NCBI GenBank assembly: GCA_046262435.1
Contig: JBHEMT010000147.1
Location: forward strand, 1 to 15,880
Length of the DNA stretch: 15,880 nt
Reading direction: 5' to 3'
DNA from: JBHEMT01 sp046262435
GTDB lineage: Bacteria; Chloroflexota; Dormibacteria; Aeolococcales; Aeolococcaceae
Positions within the stretch are counted from its first letter, which is position 1. Each line of letters starts with the position of its first letter. The translations under genes were made by a program, and so were the position numbers. Under the pieces are notes generated by a model. That model made no database searches. It had not been told where the DNA came from and was given only the letters and a program-made list of their open reading frames with translations. Shown here in pieces: positions 1-7,956 of this stretch.

Positions 1-432
1 CGCCACCCGCTGCTGCTGGCCACCGCTGAGCCGGCTCGCGGGGCGCGGGCCGAAGCCGCCGAGCTGGACGAGCTCGAGCGCCTCCTCGACCCGCCGGGTG
101 CGCTCCGCGGCGGGCACCCGTCGCGCCCGCAATGGGAAGGCGACGTTCTCCGCGACGCTGAGGTGGGGGAAGAGCGCGTAGCTCTGGAACACCACGCCCA
201 CGTCGCGTGCCTCGGGGGCAAGCCGGCTGACGTCGGCTCCGCCGATGCGCACCACCCCGGAGGTCTGCTGCACCAGGCCGGCGATGACCGACAGGGTGGT
301 GGTCTTGCCCGAACCGCTCGCTCCCAGCAGGGTGATGAACTCGCCGGCGGCCACCTGGAGCGAGAGCTCGTCGAGCACCGTGCGGCCGCCAAGACTCACC
401 GAGATCCGGTCGAGGCTGACCGGAACGCTCAC
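1..432 (-). CDS. ABC transporter ATP-binding protein, PotA/FbpC-type (partial, C-terminus beyond window)
   Basis: This is the ATPase subunit that would power the importer encoded by the genes just upstream. The first 144 residues are present. Walker A is GASGSGKT at residues 37-44, the Q-loop lies in VFQSYALFPH (Gln83), and the signature LSGGQQQRVA at 135-144 is the last thing before the window edge. Walker B, the H-loop and any C-terminal TOBE domain are therefore outside. The GTG start at 432 overlaps the stop of the upstream permease by four bases (GTGA), indicating translational coupling. The VFQSYALFPHLSVAENV stretch is typical of the polyamine/iron/sulfate-type CUT1-like ATPases, so the family is secure, but the substrate cannot be read from this subunit. 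Confidence 0.95.
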   Translation of the reverse strand, partial: MSVPVSLDRISVSLGGRTVLDELSLQVAAGEFITLLGASGSGKTTTLSVIAGLVQQTSGVVRIGGADVSRLAPEARDVGVVFQSYALFPHLSVAENVAFPLRARRVPAAERTRRVEEALELVQLGGFGPRPASRLSGGQQQRVA

Positions 433-1250
433 GCCGCCATCCGGCGGCCGGGACGGAGCAGCAGCGCCGCCGTCCCCAGCAGGACCAGGGCACTGACCAC
501 GACCAGGATGCCCACCGCGGCCAGGTCGGGACCGAGGTTGTCCTGCGACTGCGAGAAGAGGTGGGTGGGCACCGTGTCCGACGACGGCGGCGAGAGAAAC
601 AGGGCAACGATGACCTCGTCGAAGCACAGGGTGAACGCCATGACGAAGGCGGCGAGCATTCCCCGACGCGCCAGGGGCAGCTCCACCGTCCAGATGATCC
701 GCGGGGTTCGGGCGCCCAGGCTGCGCGCGGCCAGCGGCACGGCCGGGTCGATTGCCGCCAGCGCCGCGGAAACCACGATGACCACGACGGGCAGCGCCAG
801 GGTGGCCTGACCGGCGATCACCCCCCATTCCGATCGGTCGAGCCCGACCCGTGCCAGCAGCGAGTAAAGGCCGAGCGCATAGACGATCCCGGGAACCACC
901 AGCGGGACGAGCAGTGAGGCTCGGACCACCCGGCTGCCGCGGCGCAGGCGGTTCAGGCCGAGTGCAGCCATGGTGCCGGCGCCCACGGCGAGCGCCGCCC
1001 CGGCCAGCGACAGCTCCACGGAGCGGAGCAGGGCGTCCCGCCAGCCGGGGTCGCCGGCAACGCTGGCGTACCACCGCGCCGACAGGCCCTGCGGAGGGAA
1101 GACCAGGAACTCGCCGGCGGTGAGCGAGGACGGCAGAATGGCGATCAGCGGCAGCAGCAGGAAGACGCCGACGATCACCGCGACGGCCGCCAGAACAGGG
1201 CGAAGCCGGCCGAGAGCGGGTCCCAGACCGTCGCCCACGCGCGCGCTCAT
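429..1250 (-). CDS. ABC transporter permease, PotC-type
   Basis: This is an inner-membrane permease of a spermidine/putrescine-type importer (BPD_transp_1 family). It has about six hydrophobic segments, the first at VLAAVAVIVGVFLLLPL. The EAA loop that docks on the ATPase is visible as AARSLGARTPRIIWTVELP. The N-terminal FPPQGLSARWY and the FDEVIVALFLS segment are typical of PotC-like subunits. The chosen ATG at 1250 gives 273 residues and lies 16 bases after the stop of the PotB-type gene. An in-frame ATG at 1286 would give 285 residues and overlap that gene by 20 bases. Neither start has a strong ribosome binding site, so the start is uncertain. The stop overlaps the ATPase start. Confidence 0.92.
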   Translation of the reverse strand: MSARVGDGLGPALGRLRPVLAAVAVIVGVFLLLPLIAILPSSLTAGEFLVFPPQGLSARWYASVAGDPGWRDALLRSVELSLAGAALAVGAGTMAALGLNRLRRGSRVVRASLLVPLVVPGIVYALGLYSLLARVGLDRSEWGVIAGQATLALPVVVIVVSAALAAIDPAVPLAARSLGARTPRIIWTVELPLARRGMLAAFVMAFTLCFDEVIVALFLSPPSSDTVPTHLFSQSQDNLGPDLAAVGILVVVSALVLLGTAALLLRPGRRMAA

Positions 1251-1266
1251 CGAGGCATCGGCGACA

Positions 1267-2181
1267 TCATGCCCGGCTCCAGGCATCGCTGACCCGGAGC
1301 ACCCGGTCGCTCACCGCGTAGAGCACCAGCACCGCCGCCACCAGAAGCAGGCCGACGGCGGCGGGTTCGGAGATGTCGCCCGTCTGGCTGGCCTCGAACT
1401 GGGAGCCGACCAGGGCGCCGATGGTCACGTCGGCAGGACCGCCGAGCAGCCGGGGGGTGATGTAGAAGCCGAGCGACAGGGTGAAGGTGAGCAGCGCGCC
1501 GGCGGCGATCCCGGTGCGCGCCTGGGGCAGCACCACCCGGGTGAGCACCAGCCACGGACTGGCGCCCAGACTGCGCGCGGCCCGCAGCTGGTCGCGGTCG
1601 AGCGACCCCAGCGCCGCCCACACCGGCAGCACCATGTAGGGCAGCATCACGTTGACCATCGCCGGGGCCATCCCGCGGGTTGTCTGCAGAATCTCGAGGT
1701 GCGCGGAGGGGTCGAGCAGTCGCAGCGCGTGCAGCGCGCTGTCGAGCAGCCCGTGCGGCTCCTCGAGCAGTTCCCATCCCAAGGTGCGCACCAGCACCGA
1801 CACCCAGAAGCTGGCCAGCAGTGCTCCGACCAGCGCGGCGCGCACCACGCCGCGGGTGCTGACCAGGGCCAGCGCGTAGATCACCCCGAGGAGCAGGGAC
1901 GAGCCGGTCACCAGCAACGCGATCAGCAGGGTGCGTCCCAGGGCGTCACCGACCAGGCGGTCGGTCAGCGCGTGATGCAGCCCGGTGATGCCGCCAGCGC
2001 TGAGCGCGACCATCAGCAGCGGGCCCAGCAGAAAGATGGTGAGGAAGCCGAGCGGTAGAGCAAGCAGCCATCCCCCTCCGCCGGCCCGCGCCATGGCGCC
2101 GGCGCGGGGGCCTCCCGGGCCCCCCAGCCGCAGCCGGCCCCGGGGGGCCGCCAGGGGTGGTGCCGCGCTCCTCACGGCCAT
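1267..2181 (-). CDS. ABC transporter permease, PotB-type
   Basis: This is the partner permease of the same importer, 304 residues. A hydrophilic Gly/Pro/Arg-rich N-terminus of about 35 residues precedes the first membrane helix (WLLALPLGFLTIFLLGPLLM). The EAA coupling loop is clear in LRAARSLGASPWLVLTRVVLP. The hydrophobic pattern fits the usual six helices of the binding-protein-dependent permease family. It starts nine bases after the binding-protein stop, consistent with one transcript. The N-terminus is longer than usual, and an internal ATG at residue 30 is a possible alternative start. The substrate cannot be deduced from the permease alone. Confidence 0.92.
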   Translation of the reverse strand: MAVRSAAPPLAAPRGRLRLGGPGGPRAGAMARAGGGGWLLALPLGFLTIFLLGPLLMVALSAGGITGLHHALTDRLVGDALGRTLLIALLVTGSSLLLGVIYALALVSTRGVVRAALVGALLASFWVSVLVRTLGWELLEEPHGLLDSALHALRLLDPSAHLEILQTTRGMAPAMVNVMLPYMVLPVWAALGSLDRDQLRAARSLGASPWLVLTRVVLPQARTGIAAGALLTFTLSLGFYITPRLLGGPADVTIGALVGSQFEASQTGDISEPAAVGLLLVAAVLVLYAVSDRVLRVSDAWSRA

Positions 2182-2190
2182 CGCTGGGGG

Positions 2191-3354
2191 TCAGCCCCCG
2201 GCGAGGAAGGCCATGAACTTGGAGCTCAGCTCCTCCGCCTGCTTGGCCGCTGCGACGGGGTTGTCGAGGACCGCCTTGGGGAGATTCTGCGGGCTGTTGG
2301 GCAGAATCTTCTTGGTGGCGTCGTCGATGTCGGCGAACGCAGCGGGATTGGTCGGGCCGTACGGTAGCTGCTTGCAGAACACGGCCTGACGGTCGGGACG
2401 GTCCATGAGATCGATCAGCGCGAACATGGCATCGGCGTGGGGTGCGCCAACCGGGACGGGGAACCCGGACCAGGAGAAGAGCAGCGCCTCGTCATACACG
2501 TAGGTGAGGTTGGCTCCCTCGGCGTTGAGCGCGTGGACCCGGGCGTTGGTGTCCATCACGATCGACGCCGCACCCTGGGTGACGAACTGGTTGGCCTGCC
2601 CGAACGAGTCGAAGAAGAGGATCGAGTCCTTGATCGAGTGAAGCTTGGCGATGGCGCGGTCGATGTCCAGCGGGAAGAGCTTGTCCTTGGCGACGCCGTC
2701 AGCGAGCAGGGCGACCATGACCGCGTACTGCTCGCTGCCGGAGTACTTGGGCAGCGCGCGCCGTCCGGGGTACTTGGCAAGGTTGAAGAAGTCCTTCCAG
2801 TGCTTGGGCTGGGAGCCGCTGAAAGCGTTCTGCTTGTAGGTCATCCCCAGCGAGTAGGCATAGCCGCCGCCGCAGTAGTCGCGGTACTTGGCGGGGGTGA
2901 CTGCGGTGCTGCGGTTGACCGAGCTGGGCAGCTTCTGGGCCAGCCCCTTGTCGGTCAGGGAGATGACGAACCGAGCGGTGGCGTCGAAGCTGTCGGTGGG
3001 CGGCGTGCCCGCCTTGGTTCCGGCGAGGAACTTCGCCTGCGAGAACCCCGCGGCGAAGGTGACGGGAATGCCGTACTCCTTGGTGAAGGGGTCGAAGTAG
3101 GCGGCCTGACGAGCCTTGCGGATGGCCCCACCCAGGTCCGTCCAGATCACCTCGGAGGAGGTCACCGGGAGGTGGTGGGTAAGCGCTCCGGAGGATGCCG
3201 CGCCGGAGCTGGCCGCGGGCGCCGCGCTGCCACAGGCTGCCAGGAGGTCGGCGGAGAGCAGCGCGCCGGCGGCTGCGCCCAGGGTGCCCAGGAAACGCCG
3301 CCGGCTGAGCGAGGACGCAGGAGACGGCGTGCCGCCGGGGAGCTCGATGGCCAC
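2191..3354 (-). CDS. Extracellular solute-binding lipoprotein, PotD-like
   Basis: This is the substrate-capture component of the importer, 387 residues. The N-terminus carries a twin-arginine motif (SRRRFLG, residues 17-23), a hydrophobic stretch, and a lipobox LLAAC with Cys41, followed by an Ala/Ser-rich linker. It is thus predicted to be exported folded by Tat and anchored as a lipoprotein. The mature part resembles PotD/SBP_bac_8 polyamine or iron-type binding proteins, including the KHWKDFFNLAKYPGRRALP segment and YGPTNPAAF near the C-terminus. The GTG start at 3354 is supported by a perfect AGGAGG (complement of 3360-3365) five bases upstream. It begins 39 bases after the acyl-CoA synthetase stop. 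The ligand is unknown; polyamines are the default guess for the family, not something seen here. Confidence 0.93.
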   Translation of the reverse strand: MAIELPGGTPSPASSLSRRRFLGTLGAAAGALLSADLLAACGSAAPAASSGAASSGALTHHLPVTSSEVIWTDLGGAIRKARQAAYFDPFTKEYGIPVTFAAGFSQAKFLAGTKAGTPPTDSFDATARFVISLTDKGLAQKLPSSVNRSTAVTPAKYRDYCGGGYAYSLGMTYKQNAFSGSQPKHWKDFFNLAKYPGRRALPKYSGSEQYAVMVALLADGVAKDKLFPLDIDRAIAKLHSIKDSILFFDSFGQANQFVTQGAASIVMDTNARVHALNAEGANLTYVYDEALLFSWSGFPVPVGAPHADAMFALIDLMDRPDRQAVFCKQLPYGPTNPAAFADIDDATKKILPNSPQNLPKAVLDNPVAAAKQAEELSSKFMAFLAGG

Positions 3355-3393
3355 AGCAGCCTCCTGATAGGGGTCACGACGAGTTCGGCCACC

Positions 3394-5031
3394 TTACAGG
3401 GGGCGATCGGGTGATGCCCGTGCTGAGTTCGCGGTCTCCTCGCTCCCGCCCCTGCCTGCCCTGGCGTCCCAGGCCCCGGCCGTGCCTGCGGCGCTGAGGG
3501 CCACCTTGCGGACCCGCGTGGTTGGGGTCTTGGGTAGCGCGTGGAGAACCGCGATGTAACGGGGGGTCATGAATGCCGGCAACCGGCCGCGCAGGTGGGC
3601 GTGCAGCTCGGCGGGGTCGAGCGTCCGTCCGGTGCGAGCGACCACGCAGAGCTTGATCTCCTCCTCGACCCCGTGCGGAGCCGGGACCCCCACAGCGGCG
3701 GCCTCCACCACGGCGGAGTGCCCCAGGGCGGCCAGCTCGACCGTGGCCGCGGGGATCATCTCGCCTCGCCGGCGAATTGCTTCGCGGAGGCGGCCGGAGA
3801 AGGAGTAGTCCCCCTCCGGATGGCGGACGAGCAGGTCCCCGGTGCGGTACCAGCCCTCCTCGTCCTGGGCCGAGCACACCGTGCCGGTCTCGTCGAGGTA
3901 GCCGGAGAAGATCACGTGCGGTGCCAGTGGGCGCATCCACAGCTCGCCCGGCTCGCCGACAGCGGCAGGCTCACCTTCGGCGGTGAGCAGGCGGGCCTCC
4001 CAGCGCACCGAGGGCGTGCCGACCCGCCCCGGCTCGCTGGGCAGGTCGCGAGGGAACATCCAGCAGGATGCGGTCTCGGTCTGGCCGTACGTCTCCAGGA
4101 TTTCCACCCCGAAGCGGCGTTCGACGTCGCGCCACCGCTCCGCGGGAGCCGCGGCACCGAGAATCCGGCGCACCGGGTTGTCGTTGTCGCCGGGACGTTC
4201 GGGGCGGCGCGCCAGCACCGCCAGGATGCTGCCCACGAAGGTGAAGAGGACAGCGTCGGACTCCCGGATGCGCCGCCAGAAACGCAGCGGGTCGAACGAG
4301 GCGTCGACGACCACCCGCCCACCCCGCCACAGCGATGCGAGCACGGTCCCCTGACAGGTGACGTGAAACAGCGGCAGACAGGTGTACGCGGTTTCACCGG
4401 GCGCGGTGAGGAAGAGCTCATCGCCATAGTTGCGCGCCCAGACGGCTTCGCAGTTGCGACTCCACACCACACCTTTGGGCTCGCCGGTGGTGCCGCTGGT
4501 GTACATCAGCTTCGCCGCTGCCCCCGGGTCGGACTCATCCAGCGGCGGCGGCGACGCTGTCGAGGCGTCCTCGAGAAGCCGCTCCAGCGACAGCGCCCAC
4601 GCAGGAACACGTGCCGCCGGGCCGGCCACGAGCACGTGGCGCAGCCGCGGCAGCCCGGCCCGCACCGCGTCCAGCTCGGCGAGGAGGCGCACGTCGCAGA
4701 CGGCGACCTCGGTCCCGGCGTGTGCCAGGACCTCGCGGAGAGGGGCGCCCACCAGCAGGGCGTTGACCGGCATCCAGACCGCCCCCAGCTTGGCGCAGCC
4801 GAACCAGGTGGCGAGCAGCGCCACCGTGTTGGGCGCCAGCGCTGCCACCAGGTCACCCGGCTGTACGCCCAGCCCCAGCAGCAACTGGGCCATGCGGTCG
4901 GCCAGCCCGTCTGCCTCGGCGTAGGTCAGCTCCCCGTCGGGCAGGGCGATCAGCGGACGGTGCGCGTGCCGCCGCGCCTGGAGCTCCAGGACGGCGCGCA
5001 GGCTGGCGGGCGCCGGAGAGCTGGACGACAT
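3394..5031 (-). CDS. AMP-dependent acyl-CoA synthetase/ligase (ANL superfamily), CaiC-like
   Basis: The enzyme would activate a carboxylic acid to an acyl-adenylate and transfer it to CoA. From the ATG at 5031 it has 545 residues, normal for the family. Motifs appear in order: YTSGTTGEPKG phosphate loop (177-187), ETYGQTE (313-319), WYRTGDL (394-400) and FSGRLREAIRRRGEMI (411-426). At the A10 position the family expects a catalytic lysine (PKTxxGK), but the sequence is PKTPTTRV, placing Arg506 at the lysine site. The overall style recalls crotonobetaine/carnitine-CoA ligase-like proteins. ATGs at 5046 and at 5106 (overlapping dnaN) are other possible starts. A basic, Ala/Gly-rich tail of about 30 residues follows A10. 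It lies between dnaN and the importer on one strand, so the importer may supply its acid substrate; that is inference. Confidence 0.92.
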   Translation of the reverse strand: MSSSSPAPASLRAVLELQARRHAHRPLIALPDGELTYAEADGLADRMAQLLLGLGVQPGDLVAALAPNTVALLATWFGCAKLGAVWMPVNALLVGAPLREVLAHAGTEVAVCDVRLLAELDAVRAGLPRLRHVLVAGPAARVPAWALSLERLLEDASTASPPPLDESDPGAAAKLMYTSGTTGEPKGVVWSRNCEAVWARNYGDELFLTAPGETAYTCLPLFHVTCQGTVLASLWRGGRVVVDASFDPLRFWRRIRESDAVLFTFVGSILAVLARRPERPGDNDNPVRRILGAAAPAERWRDVERRFGVEILETYGQTETASCWMFPRDLPSEPGRVGTPSVRWEARLLTAEGEPAAVGEPGELWMRPLAPHVIFSGYLDETGTVCSAQDEEGWYRTGDLLVRHPEGDYSFSGRLREAIRRRGEMIPAATVELAALGHSAVVEAAAVGVPAPHGVEEEIKLCVVARTGRTLDPAELHAHLRGRLPAFMTPRYIAVLHALPKTPTTRVRKVALSAAGTAGAWDARAGRGGSEETANSARASPDRPL

Positions 5032-5072
5032 CGCGCGCTGCAGCATAGGCTGCTGCCCGTCGGGGGACGGGG

Positions 5073-6194
5073 CTACATCGGCACCCGCACGGGCATGATG
5101 ATGCACAGGTAGTCGTCCCGTCCCACCGGTCGGATCACCCCCGGCGAGAGGGAGCCGTTGAAACTCAGCGACACCTCCTCTGAGTCGAGAACTGCGAGGG
5201 CGTCGAGCATGTATCGCGCGTTGAAGGCAATTTGCACTTCGTCGCCCTTGACGGTGGCCTCGAGCGGCGCCTCGTCATCGCCCACCTCGGCGGTCTGCGC
5301 CACCAGCGTCAGCGTATCCGGACCGATCCGAAGACGCACCGGGTTCGCCGCATCTCTGGCCAGAACTGATGCGGTCCGCGCCTCACGGAGGAGCGCTGCG
5401 GTGGGCAGCGAGACCGTGGTCGCCGACTCCCCGGGGATCACCTGAGCGTAGTTTGGGTAATTGCCCTCGATCAGCCGGGACGACACCTCGACGTCTCCGA
5501 TGGTGAGGAACACCTGGTTGCGCTGGGCGGAGAGGGCGATCCTCACGACCGGTCGGTTGCTGTTGACGGCTCGGGCAACCTCCAGCAGATGGCGGGCGGG
5601 CACGATGACGCTCACCGCCTCCAATGGCTCGCCGACAACCTCGGCCTCCAGGCTCTTGACCGCGAGCCGGTGCCGGTCGGTGGCGGCGAGGGTGAGCTTG
5701 GTCCCGTCGACCTGCAGGAGCACCCCGGTGAGTACCGGCGAGGCCTCGTCGCTGCTCGCCGCCATGGCGGTCTGCGTGATGGCGCCCTGCAGTCGCAAGG
5801 CGTCGACGTCGATGGCCTGGTCACCATCACGAGCCGGGAGCGGAGGGAACTCGGCGGCGCTGATGCCGTGAATCTTGGTGCGGTGCACTCCACAGCTCAC
5901 CTTGAGCACCTGGTTGGTCTCGTCGAGCTCCAGCCGGCAGGGTCCCTCGGCAAGCGATGAGACGTACTCGGTGAGCAGTCGCGCCGGCACGGTGGCCCGA
6001 CCCTCGTCACCAACCTCCGCAGCTGCGGTGACCGAGATCGTGAGGTCGAGGTTCGTCGCAGTGATGCGCAGCCCACCTCCGGTGGTCTCCAGCAGGACAT
6101 TGCCGAGCACTGGCAGGGTGGACCGGGGCGACACCGCCCGCGAGACCAGGGTGAGACAAGCGGCGAGGGCTGACGCGGAGACCGTGCATTTCAT
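5073..6194 (-). CDS. dnaN: DNA polymerase III subunit beta (sliding clamp)
   Basis: DnaN forms the ring-shaped dimer that tethers DNA polymerase III to the template. The ATG at 6194 gives 373 residues, the standard length. It is preceded by AGGGG (complement of 6203-6207) eight bases upstream. The reading frame stays open for 58 further codons upstream, but that extension is unlike any clamp N-terminus. Family features seen include MKCTVSASAL, LPVLGNVLLE near the N-terminus, ATDRHRLAVKSLE in the middle domain, GNYPNYAQVIP, and the C-terminal IIMPVRVPM that resembles the MPMRL end forming the protein-binding pocket. It follows dnaA in the same direction after a 255-base gap. The acyl-CoA synthetase follows closely downstream where recF is usually found. 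Confidence 0.97.
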   Translation of the reverse strand: MKCTVSASALAACLTLVSRAVSPRSTLPVLGNVLLETTGGGLRITATNLDLTISVTAAAEVGDEGRATVPARLLTEYVSSLAEGPCRLELDETNQVLKVSCGVHRTKIHGISAAEFPPLPARDGDQAIDVDALRLQGAITQTAMAASSDEASPVLTGVLLQVDGTKLTLAATDRHRLAVKSLEAEVVGEPLEAVSVIVPARHLLEVARAVNSNRPVVRIALSAQRNQVFLTIGDVEVSSRLIEGNYPNYAQVIPGESATTVSLPTAALLREARTASVLARDAANPVRLRIGPDTLTLVAQTAEVGDDEAPLEATVKGDEVQIAFNARYMLDALAVLDSEEVSLSFNGSLSPGVIRPVGRDDYLCIIMPVRVPM

Positions 6195-6291
6195 GAGGTT
6201 GACCCCTGGGTGACATCGCGAAATCCCCAGACAGGACTTAAAGAGCCTGGGGGGTATGGGAAACAGCAGTCGTAGTAGGACCTGGGAGTAG

Positions 6292-6300
6292 TGGGGACAA
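6292..6300 (-). promoter_or_regulatory. Degenerate DnaA box
   Basis: Read on the minus strand this is TTGTCCCCA, one mismatch from TTGTCCACA. It lies in the dnaA-dnaN gap 54 bases from the clean box at 6346 and forms one arm of a small hairpin. A single nine-mer with a mismatch can occur by chance, so its weight comes only from context. Confidence 0.4.
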
Positions 6301-6307
6301 GGTCCCC
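6293..6307. repeat. Small inverted repeat in dnaA-dnaN gap
   Basis: GGGGAC, a three-base loop AAG, and GTCCCC form a perfect six-base stem. It overlaps the degenerate DnaA box at 6292-6300. There is no T-run after it on either strand, so it is not a standard intrinsic terminator. It could be an RNA processing or pausing hairpin in the dnaA-dnaN transcript, or chance. Confidence 0.35.
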
Positions 6308-6345
6308 CGTGAGATCGCAGGAGAGAGAGTGGTCCGTTGCGCTCA

Positions 6346-6354
6346 TGTGGACAA
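6346..6354 (-). promoter_or_regulatory. DnaA box (TTGTCCACA)
   Basis: On the minus strand this reads TTGTCCACA, an exact match to the high-GC form of the DnaA box (TTRTCCACA). It lies in the 255-base noncoding gap between dnaA and dnaN, a place where many bacteria carry origin subregions or DnaA control sites. Confidence 0.75.
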
Positions 6355-6424
6355 CCACCCTCGTGCATCCCCCGGCAGTCCCTCGGTCACCTCCGGGTGC
6401 CGCTTCTCCCGCGGGTATCCCTCC

Positions 6425-6433
6425 CTCTCCACA
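6425..6433 (+). promoter_or_regulatory. Weak DnaA-box-like site
   Basis: CTCTCCACA differs from TTGTCCACA at two positions and lies just downstream of the dnaA stop. It keeps the conserved TCCACA half. It is listed because two better sites share the same gap; alone it would not be significant. Confidence 0.25.
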
Positions 6434-6449
6434 GGCCGCATCCCCAGCA

Positions 6450-7859
6450 TCAATGGCGGGAGTGAAGCCGTTCGCGGATCTCGCGAAGGTCACCCTGGAG
6501 GCGAACATCCTCCTTGGCCAACTCGAAGATCTTCTCGTAGGAATGGAGGACCGTGGTGTGGTCCTTGCCCCCGAACGCAGCGCCGATCGCCGGCAGCGAC
6601 GAGGCGGTGTCCTCGCGGATGATGAACATCGCCACCTGGCGGGGAAAGACGATGTGTTTGTCCCGCCGCCGTCCCTTCAGCTCATCCAGGGAGAGGCTGT
6701 AGTACTCCGCGACGGTGGTCTGAATGGTTTCCATACTGACCGGTTGCGAGCCACCGGCGGGCAGGATGTCCTTGAGGATGCGCTGCGCTGCCTCGATGGA
6801 GACCGGCTGACCGCCGATGGAGGCATGCGCCAGCACCCGGATCAGGGCTCCTTCCAGCTCCCGAATGTTCTTCTGGATCTTGTGCGCGATGAAGGAGCAG
6901 ACCTCATCGGGGACCAGCCGACTGTGAGCGCCGAGCTTGCTGTGCAGGATGGCCAACCGTGTCTCGAAGTCGGGCGGTTGGATGTCAGCCATGAGGCCAC
7001 CCTCGAACCGGGAGCGCAGCCGGTCCTCCAGGGTGGGGATGTCCTTCGGCGGCCGGTCACTGGACACCACGATCTGCTTCTGGATTTCGTGGAGGGCGTT
7101 GAAGGTGTGGAAGAACTCTTCCTGCGTTCTGTCCTTTCCGGCCAGGAACTGGATGTCGTCGATCAGCAGCACGTCGACAGTTCGGTAGCGGTTGCGGAAG
7201 TCCGGGGTGGCGTTGTCGCGAATGCTCGCGATCATCTCGTTCATGAACTTCTCAGAGGTGATGTACGCAACCTTCGGCGGCCGCCGGTGGCCTTCACGCA
7301 CCGCATGCCCAATGGCATGCATCAGGTGGGTCTTGCCCAGGCCGACCCCGCCGTAGAGGAAGAGCGGGTTGTAGGCCTTGCCGGGCGCGTCAGCCACTGC
7401 CCGGCAGGCGGCATGGGCGAAGCGGGTGCCGCTGCCCACCACGAAGGTGCCGAAGGCGAAGTTGGGGTTCAGGCGCGCCTCGCCGGTACCGTCGGGAGCC
7501 TGGGCGGCCGGATCGCTCGCCGGGTATGGTGGCGACTCCTCCTCCAGAGGAACCGGCTCGTCCAACGGAGGTCGGGCCGCGGGGTCGACGGTGATCGTCA
7601 CCTCGCAGTCCGCGGCCACCAGCCCGCTCAGGGTCTCGCGGATGGTCGGCAGGTAGCGCTCGGTGAGCCAGTCGCGGGCCAGCCGGGTCGACACACCGAT
7701 GGTGAATCGGGTTCCGTCTTCGATCGACACCAGTCGGGCGTTGGCGAGCCACGTCTCGTAGCCGGGGCGGGCGAGCTGGAAGCGGAGCTCCTCCTGGGCC
7801 AGGGCCCAGATCTGCTGGGCGTCGATCGTCCCCGTCGCCACCGACCGGGACTCTTCCAT
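6450..7859 (-). CDS. dnaA: Chromosomal replication initiator protein DnaA
   Basis: DnaA binds DnaA boxes at oriC and opens the duplex using ATP-dependent oligomerisation. From the ATG at 7859 it has 469 residues. Domain I spans roughly residues 12-90, and a short acidic Pro-rich linker follows (about 92-125). The AAA+ domain has Walker A GGVGLGKT (170-177), Walker B VLLIDD (230-235) and the sensor region VVSSDRPPKDIPTLEDRLRSRF. Domain IV ends with the DNA-binding signature GGKDHTTVLHS (430-440). The start is fixed by GAGGGGG (complement of 7865-7871) five bases upstream; a 200-codon upstream extension in frame is low-complexity and is rejected. DnaA-box-like sites lie between the candidate promoter and the start, consistent with autoregulation. 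Confidence 0.98.
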   Translation of the reverse strand: MEESRSVATGTIDAQQIWALAQEELRFQLARPGYETWLANARLVSIEDGTRFTIGVSTRLARDWLTERYLPTIRETLSGLVAADCEVTITVDPAARPPLDEPVPLEEESPPYPASDPAAQAPDGTGEARLNPNFAFGTFVVGSGTRFAHAACRAVADAPGKAYNPLFLYGGVGLGKTHLMHAIGHAVREGHRRPPKVAYITSEKFMNEMIASIRDNATPDFRNRYRTVDVLLIDDIQFLAGKDRTQEEFFHTFNALHEIQKQIVVSSDRPPKDIPTLEDRLRSRFEGGLMADIQPPDFETRLAILHSKLGAHSRLVPDEVCSFIAHKIQKNIRELEGALIRVLAHASIGGQPVSIEAAQRILKDILPAGGSQPVSMETIQTTVAEYYSLSLDELKGRRRDKHIVFPRQVAMFIIREDTASSLPAIGAAFGGKDHTTVLHSYEKIFELAKEDVRLQGDLREIRERLHSRH

Positions 7860-7956
7860 CGACACCCCCTCGACACCGCCTACGTCAAACAAAGTCGCGC
7901 CGGCCGCTGCCGGACCCGGTGTGGTGACCTCCAGCTCCCTCGCGAGGGCCGGGAGG

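Noticed and set aside
163..2058. Long open frames on the plus strand opposite the transporter genes
   Set aside because: They are antisense shadows of well-supported transporter genes in GC-rich DNA and have Arg/Pro/Ala-rich compositions without domains.
6195..6368. A 58-codon upstream extension of dnaN
   Set aside because: The extension does not resemble clamp N-termini, while the ATG at 6194 has a good ribosome binding site and gives the family length.
7303..7320. Inverted repeat GCATGCC-CAAT-GGCATGC inside dnaA
   Set aside because: Only seven base pairs, encodes the conserved MHAIGHA helix after Walker A, and is plausible by chance.
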